Shown: piece after piece, positions 13,145 through 17,091 of the stretch | How positions within the stretch are numbered: position 1 is the stretch's first letter | Layout of the letters: every line of letters starts with the position of its first letter | Source: Magnetococcales bacterium | Lineage (GTDB): Bacteria; Pseudomonadota; Magnetococcia; Magnetococcales; Magnetaquicoccaceae | Length of the DNA: 17,091 nucleotides | Direction: 5' to 3' | NCBI GenBank assembly: GCA_015229095.1 | Contig: JADGCE010000048.1 | Location: 1 to 17,091 of the forward strand | Translations under genes and position numbers: made by a program | Notes under the pieces: model-generated | What the model was told of the DNA's origin: nothing | The model's database searches: none | What the model saw: only the letters and a program-made list of their open reading frames with translations

Positions 13145-14209
13145 ATGTTTCCATTTGCCATGACCCCACAACAGGCGGGGGAAGAGCTGCTGCGGTTCAA
13201 CAAAAAGATGATGGCAGGCCTCAGCTCCATGAGCGAGGTCGGGCCGATCTCGGCGGGCGTCAGCAATCGGGAGGTGGTCTACACCGATGACAAACTGGTG
13301 CTCTATCGCTACCAGGCGCGGGTGGAAAAGCGGCACAGGGTGCCCCTTCTGATCGTCTACGCGCTGGTCAACCGTCCCTATATGGCGGATCTGCAAGAAG
13401 ACCGCTCCCTGATCCGGGGATTGCTGGATGAGGGCATGGATGTCTACCTGGTGGACTGGGGCTATCCCGACGGTTCGGACCGTTTTCTGGAGCTGAATGA
13501 TTATATCAACGGCTATCTCAAGCGTTGCGTCTCCTACATCTGCGAGGCGCATGATCTCTATCGGATCAATCTGCTGGGCATCTGCCAGGGGGGCACCTTC
13601 AGCCTCTGCTTTACCGCCCTGCATCCCGAAAAGATCCGCAACCTGGTGACCACGGTAACCCCGGTGGATTTTCAGACCCCGGACAACCTGTTGAGCCATT
13701 GGGCAAAAAATCTGGACGTGGATCTGATGGTGGAAACCCTGGGCAACATTCCCAGCGATCTGCTGAACTTCACCTTTTTGTCCATGAATCCCTACCGCCT
13801 CACCGGACAAAAATATCTGGACATGGTGGATCTGCTGGATCAGCCGGAAAAATTGAAAAATTTTCTGCGCATGGAAAAATGGATCTTCGACTCTCCCGAT
13901 CAGGCGGGGGAGGCGTTCCGGCAATTCATCAAAGATTTTTACCAGCGCAATGGTCTGGTCAAGGGCGAGGTGATGATCGGTGATCAGCGGGTGGATCTGA
14001 AAAATATTGCCATGCCGGTCCTGAATGTCTACGCCACCTTGGACCACCTGGTCCCCCCGGCCTCTTCCAAGGCACTCAAGGGGTTGGTGGGCAGCACCGA
14101 CTACACGGAGGTGCCCTTCAAGGGCGGTCACATCGGCCTCTACGTCAGTGGCCGCGCCCAGCAAGAGGTGCCGCCGACGATTGCCAACTGGTTGAAAGCG
14201 CGGGGTTGA
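13145..14209 (+). CDS. phaC: Class III PHA synthase, catalytic PhaC subunit
   Basis: Polymerises (R)-3-hydroxybutyryl-CoA into PHB and releases CoA. At 354 residues it has the short length typical of class III PhaC (class I enzymes are near 590). It has an alpha/beta-hydrolase fold with the lipase-like box GICQGG and nucleophile C147, the catalytic aspartate D300 (YATLDHLVPP) and H329 (GGHIGLYVSG), each about two residues short of the Allochromatium vinosum numbering. W105 in VDWGYPD is also conserved. ATG 13145 has AAAGGAG 8 bases upstream, just past the phaE stop. It is the last gene of the locus and is followed by a strong terminator. Class III synthases usually favour short-chain monomers, consistent with PhaA and PhaB next door. 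Confidence 0.97.
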   Translation: MFPFAMTPQQAGEELLRFNKKMMAGLSSMSEVGPISAGVSNREVVYTDDKLVLYRYQARVEKRHRVPLLIVYALVNRPYMADLQEDRSLIRGLLDEGMDVYLVDWGYPDGSDRFLELNDYINGYLKRCVSYICEAHDLYRINLLGICQGGTFSLCFTALHPEKIRNLVTTVTPVDFQTPDNLLSHWAKNLDVDLMVETLGNIPSDLLNFTFLSMNPYRLTGQKYLDMVDLLDQPEKLKNFLRMEKWIFDSPDQAGEAFRQFIKDFYQRNGLVKGEVMIGDQRVDLKNIAMPVLNVYATLDHLVPPASSKALKGLVGSTDYTEVPFKGGHIGLYVSGRAQQEVPPTIANWLKARG

Positions 14210-14242
14210 GGCGCGCACGATCGTTGGACCGCACACGCCCGG

Positions 14243-14288
14243 TGTCTGGGGGGAGGATGAACCGCCCCCCAGACATCCGCCTTTTTTT
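14243..14288 (+). terminator. Intrinsic terminator of the pha locus
   Basis: TGTCTGGGGGG (14243-14253) pairs perfectly with CCCCCCAGACA (14265-14275) across an 11-nt loop, followed after a short spacer by seven T (14282-14288). It lies 34 bp after the phaC stop and immediately before the miaA start. Confidence 0.85.
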
Positions 14289-14302
14289 GATTGTTTTGCC
14301 CC

Positions 14303-15289
14303 GTGCATAAGCTGATCTTCCTGATGGGGCCAACCGCCTCAGGCAAGTCCGCCCTGGCCCTCTCCCTGGCCCGACAGTTCCCCCTGGAGATTGTCAACGC
14401 CGATTCCGTGCAGATTTACAAAGGGCTCGATATCGGCTCTGCCAAGCCGACCCTGGCCGAACAGCAGCAGATACCGCACCATCTGCTGGATCTCACCACA
14501 CCCGACCAACCCTACAGCGCCGACCGCTACCGGGAGGCCGCCTGGCAGGTCATGGCCGAATGTTGGCAGCGCCAAACCATCCCCCTCTTTGTCGGCGGCA
14601 GTGGTCTCTATTTCCGTGCCGTCGCGCAGGGCTTGGTCCTGATTCCACCCATGGATCCCAACATCCGCCGAACCATCCAGGAGCAGGGTCAGCAACACGG
14701 CTGGCCAACCCTGCACCGACATCTGCAACAGGTGGATCCCACCCTGGCCACCCGCCTCTCCCCCAACGACGGCCAGCGCATCAGCCAGGGACTCGCTGTC
14801 TACCAGGCCACGGGCAAGCCTCTCAGCCAATGGCAACAGGAACAACCCCCTCCTCCACCCCTGACCATCCTCAAATTGGCCCCTCTCTGGCCCAGAGAGC
14901 AGCTCTACAGCCGCATCCAGCACCGCTTCGCCCTGATGCTGCAACAGGGACTCCTGGAAGAGGCCCAACAGCTCCTCAACGCCGGCTATGACCTTGACCT
15001 TCCTGCCATGAAAGCGGTCGGCTACCGGCAACTCTTCCCCTACCTGACCGGCGCGATCTCCCTGCCGGAGGCCGTGGAGCGTGCCCAACGGGAAAGCCGC
15101 CGCTATGCCAAACGGCAAATGACCTGGTTGCGCCAGGAACAGGATCTCCACTGGCTCCCCCCGGAAGGAGAACAGGAGGCACTGGCCCTGGTAGCCCCTT
15201 TTCTTCACTCCCGCCAACCCCAACCGGACTCCGACCACACCAACCCACCCGATCGCGGGGCCGGCACTCAAACTTCCTTGCTTTTCTGA
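14303..15289 (+). CDS. miaA: tRNA dimethylallyltransferase
   Basis: Transfers the dimethylallyl group from DMAPP to N6 of A37 in tRNAs reading UNN codons. Numbering from GTG 14303 (328 aa): P-loop GPTASGKS (9-16), NADSVQIYKGLDIGSAKP (about 33-50), IPHHLLDL, the loop VGGSGLYFRAV, DLPAMKAVGYRQL, and the basic RYAKRQMTWLRQ near the C-terminus, all standard for MiaA. The last 25 residues are a variable polar tail. The frame also allows TTG 14291. GTG is preferred since it puts the first beta-strand and P-loop at the family's usual distance from the start, but neither has a visible Shine-Dalgarno. The start lies only 14 nt beyond the T-run of the pha terminator, so how it is transcribed is unclear. 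Confidence 0.95.
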   Translation: MHKLIFLMGPTASGKSALALSLARQFPLEIVNADSVQIYKGLDIGSAKPTLAEQQQIPHHLLDLTTPDQPYSADRYREAAWQVMAECWQRQTIPLFVGGSGLYFRAVAQGLVLIPPMDPNIRRTIQEQGQQHGWPTLHRHLQQVDPTLATRLSPNDGQRISQGLAVYQATGKPLSQWQQEQPPPPPLTILKLAPLWPREQLYSRIQHRFALMLQQGLLEEAQQLLNAGYDLDLPAMKAVGYRQLFPYLTGAISLPEAVERAQRESRRYAKRQMTWLRQEQDLHWLPPEGEQEALALVAPFLHSRQPQPDSDHTNPPDRGAGTQTSLLF

Positions 15290-15315
15290 GCCTGCAACGG
15301 CAACCTAAACCGCGC

Positions 15316-15332
15316 ATGGGCACTCTGCCCAT
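15316..15332. repeat. Perfect short inverted repeat between miaA and pgi
   Basis: ATGGGCA-CTC-TGCCCAT forms a 7-bp stem with a 3-nt loop in the 70-bp gap. There is no T-tract. It may act as an operator or a small mRNA hairpin; no known site was recognised. Confidence 0.45.
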
Positions 15333-15359
15333 CCCCTTACCCCTGCGGAGCACCCGGTC

Positions 15360-17018
15360 GTGGACAACCCCCCCATGCAAGCACTGCAAGAGCAGTATCA
15401 GCGGATTCGGCATCTTCCTCTGCGGGATCTGTTTGACCAGGATCCCCACCGCTTTACCCGCTTTTCCCTCTCCTGCCATGAATTGCTGCTGGATTTTTCC
15501 AAAAACCGCTTGACCCCGGAGATCTGGACGCTGCTGCTCGACCTGGCCCGCACCGCCGGGCTGGAGCAGGCACGGGAGGCCCTGTTTGCCGGGGAACCCT
15601 GCAATTGGACCGAAAACCGCCCTGTCCTGCACCCCGCCCTGCGCAATCCCGGACAACAGCCCATCCGGGTGCATGGCCGCGACATCATGCCGGAGATCCA
15701 TGGAGAACGGGAAAGAATGCGCCTCTTTTCCCAACAATTCCGGGAAGGAGCCCTGTTGGGTGCCCGGGGCGAACCCTTGCGCGCCCTGGTCCATATCGGC
15801 ATCGGCGGCTCCCATCTCGGTCCGGAAATGATCTGTCAGGCCCTGCAACCCTATGGCGAATCCGGGCCGGAGGTGCGCTTTCTGGCCAACATGGATGGAG
15901 CCAGCTTTTATGACACCCTGCGGGATCTGGATCCGGCCCAGACCCTCTTCCTGATCGCCTCCAAAACCTTTTCCACCCGGGAAACCCTGGTCAACGCCCA
16001 GAGTGCCCGCCAATGGTTGCAAAACAGCGGCATGACCCCGGAGGAGAGCAACCGCCATTTTGTCATGGCCACCGCCTCTCCCGAAAAAGCCCGCGCCTTT
16101 GGTGCCCAGCCCGAACAAATTTTTGCCCTCTGGGAGTGGGTGGGGGGTCGCTATTCCTGGTGCTCGGCTGTCGGCTTGAGCATCGCCGTGCGGGTCGGTT
16201 TTGACCTTTTTGCCCAGCTGTTGGCCGGGGCGCACGCCATGGATCAACATTTTTGCCATGCACCGCTGGAAAAAAACATGCCCGTCATCCTGGCCCTGCT
16301 GGGTTTTTGGAACGGGCGTTTTCTCGGCGCCGAAACCCAGGCCATCCTGCCCTACGACCACACCCTGCGGCGCTTCCCCGCCTTTTTGCAGCAGTGCGAC
16401 ATGGAGAGCAACGGCAAACGGATCGACCGGACCGGGCAGATTGTCGACCATCCGACCGGGCCCATTCTCTGGGGCGAGGCGGGCAGCAACGCCCAGCACT
16501 CCTTTTTCCAGCTCCTGCACCAGGGCACCCATACGGTGCCCATCGACTTTATCGGCTGCAGCGTCAGCCACTATCCCCTGGGGGAGCATCATCTGGAGCT
16601 GATGGCCAATTTTTTTGCCCAAAGCGAGGCATTGATGCGGGGACGCACCGCCGCCGAGGCGCGGGTTGAGCTGCAGGCCAGCGGCCTCTCCGCCGCAGAG
16701 ATCGAGCGACTGCTGCCCCACCGGGTTTTTCCAGGCAACCAGCCCAGCAATACCCTCCTGCTGCGCCAATTGACCCCTTTCAATCTGGGCATGCTGATTG
16801 CCCTTTATGAAATGAAAATTTTTGTGCAGGGTTTCCTGTGGGGCATCAACAGCTTTGATCAGTGGGGCGTGGAACTGGGTAAAACCGTGGCGCGGCAGAT
16901 CTTGGCCGAGTCCCGCCGCATGTTGGCGGGAGAGCCGGTGGATCTCTCCCGGCACGATGTCTCCACCCAAGGATTATTGCGCCATTTTATCGCCGGGCAG
17001 CGCGGACACTGCACATGA
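15360..17018 (+). CDS. pgi: Glucose-6-phosphate isomerase
   Basis: Cytoplasmic enzyme interconverting glucose-6-phosphate and fructose-6-phosphate in glycolysis/gluconeogenesis. The 552-residue length matches the long bacterial/eukaryotic form. Visible motifs: HIGIGGSHLGPEM (145-157), phosphate-binding SKTFST (201-206), signature 1 VGGRYSWCSAVGLSI (261-275), catalytic base E349 in CDMESNGKRI, H380 in GEAGSNAQH, and signature 2 INSFDQWGVELGK with K508. The start is taken as GTG 15360, with GGAG at 15345-15348; ATG 15375 is an alternative that would drop five residues. It follows miaA by 70 bp and is followed by a strong hairpin. Adjacency to miaA appears to be simple clustering of housekeeping genes. 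Confidence 0.97.
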   Translation: MDNPPMQALQEQYQRIRHLPLRDLFDQDPHRFTRFSLSCHELLLDFSKNRLTPEIWTLLLDLARTAGLEQAREALFAGEPCNWTENRPVLHPALRNPGQQPIRVHGRDIMPEIHGERERMRLFSQQFREGALLGARGEPLRALVHIGIGGSHLGPEMICQALQPYGESGPEVRFLANMDGASFYDTLRDLDPAQTLFLIASKTFSTRETLVNAQSARQWLQNSGMTPEESNRHFVMATASPEKARAFGAQPEQIFALWEWVGGRYSWCSAVGLSIAVRVGFDLFAQLLAGAHAMDQHFCHAPLEKNMPVILALLGFWNGRFLGAETQAILPYDHTLRRFPAFLQQCDMESNGKRIDRTGQIVDHPTGPILWGEAGSNAQHSFFQLLHQGTHTVPIDFIGCSVSHYPLGEHHLELMANFFAQSEALMRGRTAAEARVELQASGLSAAEIERLLPHRVFPGNQPSNTLLLRQLTPFNLGMLIALYEMKIFVQGFLWGINSFDQWGVELGKTVARQILAESRRMLAGEPVDLSRHDVSTQGLLRHFIAGQRGHCT

Positions 17019-17044
17019 GGCATGGATGATCGTTTCGGCCACTC

Positions 17045-17091
17045 CTGGGGGAGGCGGAGAACCGCCTCCCCCAGACCCCCTCCACCCTTTT
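17045..17091 (+). terminator. G-rich hairpin terminator after pgi
   Basis: CTGGGGGAGGCGG (17045-17057), a 4-nt AGAA loop and CCGCCTCCCCCAG (17062-17074) pair perfectly over 13 bp; the window ends in TTTT (17088-17091). Sequence and shape resemble the hairpin after phaC (shared GGGGGAGG...GAACCGCC...CCCCCAGAC). Confidence 0.7.

Noticed and set aside
11663..14308. An 881-codon open frame on the minus strand opposite phaE, phaC and the phasin end
   Set aside because: It mirrors the codon phase of certain genes (PhaE, PhaC) in GC-rich DNA, runs through the terminator, is His/Gln/Gly-rich and has no recognisable domain.
14976..16970. A 664-codon open frame on the minus strand opposite pgi and the end of miaA
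   Set aside because: It is antisense to strongly conserved genes, spans their boundary, and has no domain or ribosome-binding site that would support it.

Overview
The window looks like a chromosomal stretch of a GC-rich (roughly 60% by eye) Gram-negative bacterium of the Pseudomonadota. The clues are a PhaR-regulated class III polyhydroxyalkanoate (PHA) synthase (PhaE+PhaC), a 7TM-type spermidine-synthase-like module, membrane hybrid histidine kinases and many G-rich hairpins. Magnetotactic Magnetococcales (Etaproteobacteria) or a purple-sulfur-type gammaproteobacterium would fit; this is an impression from gene content, not a search result.

Layout. Positions 1-2668: a large membrane hybrid histidine kinase (PDC-like sensor, PAS, HisKA, HATPase, receiver), whose reading frame is open to the left edge. 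Positions 2756-4444: an orphan phage-type terminase large subunit with both ATPase and nuclease motifs intact and no other phage gene nearby. Positions 4452-5940 (minus strand): a two-gene module, a 6-TM membrane protein overlapping a spermidine-synthase-fold protein; together they have the size and domain order of the fused membrane/spermidine-synthase family, here split. Positions 5941-6246: a divergent intergenic region with a good sigma-70-like promoter. Positions 6247-6876: an unusual fusion of a carboxymuconolactone-decarboxylase-like (AhpD-fold) domain that lacks its Cys/Cys/His residues to an intact Rieske [2Fe-2S] domain. After a perfect 13-bp hairpin comes a soluble receiver-histidine kinase (6954-8408).

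Positions 8651-14209 hold a complete, co-directional polyhydroxybutyrate (PHB) synthesis locus: phaA (thiolase), phaB (acetoacetyl-CoA reductase), phaR (repressor), a phasin, phaE and phaC. Acetyl-CoA is condensed by PhaA, reduced by PhaB and polymerised by PhaEC; the phasin coats the granule and PhaR senses the polymer. The phasin promoter (TTGACA-N17-TATGCT) is overlapped by a 29-bp TGC-rich dyad made of two CTGC-N3-GCAG-like boxes, a strong candidate PhaR operator. Since no terminator separates phasin, phaE and phaC, PhaR may control the synthase as well as the phasin. The locus ends in a strong intrinsic terminator.

Positions 14303-15289 are miaA (tRNA dimethylallyltransferase) and 15360-17018 are pgi (glucose-6-phosphate isomerase), followed by a second G-rich hairpin resembling the one after phaC. 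No rRNA, tRNA, CRISPR array, insertion sequence or origin was recognised.
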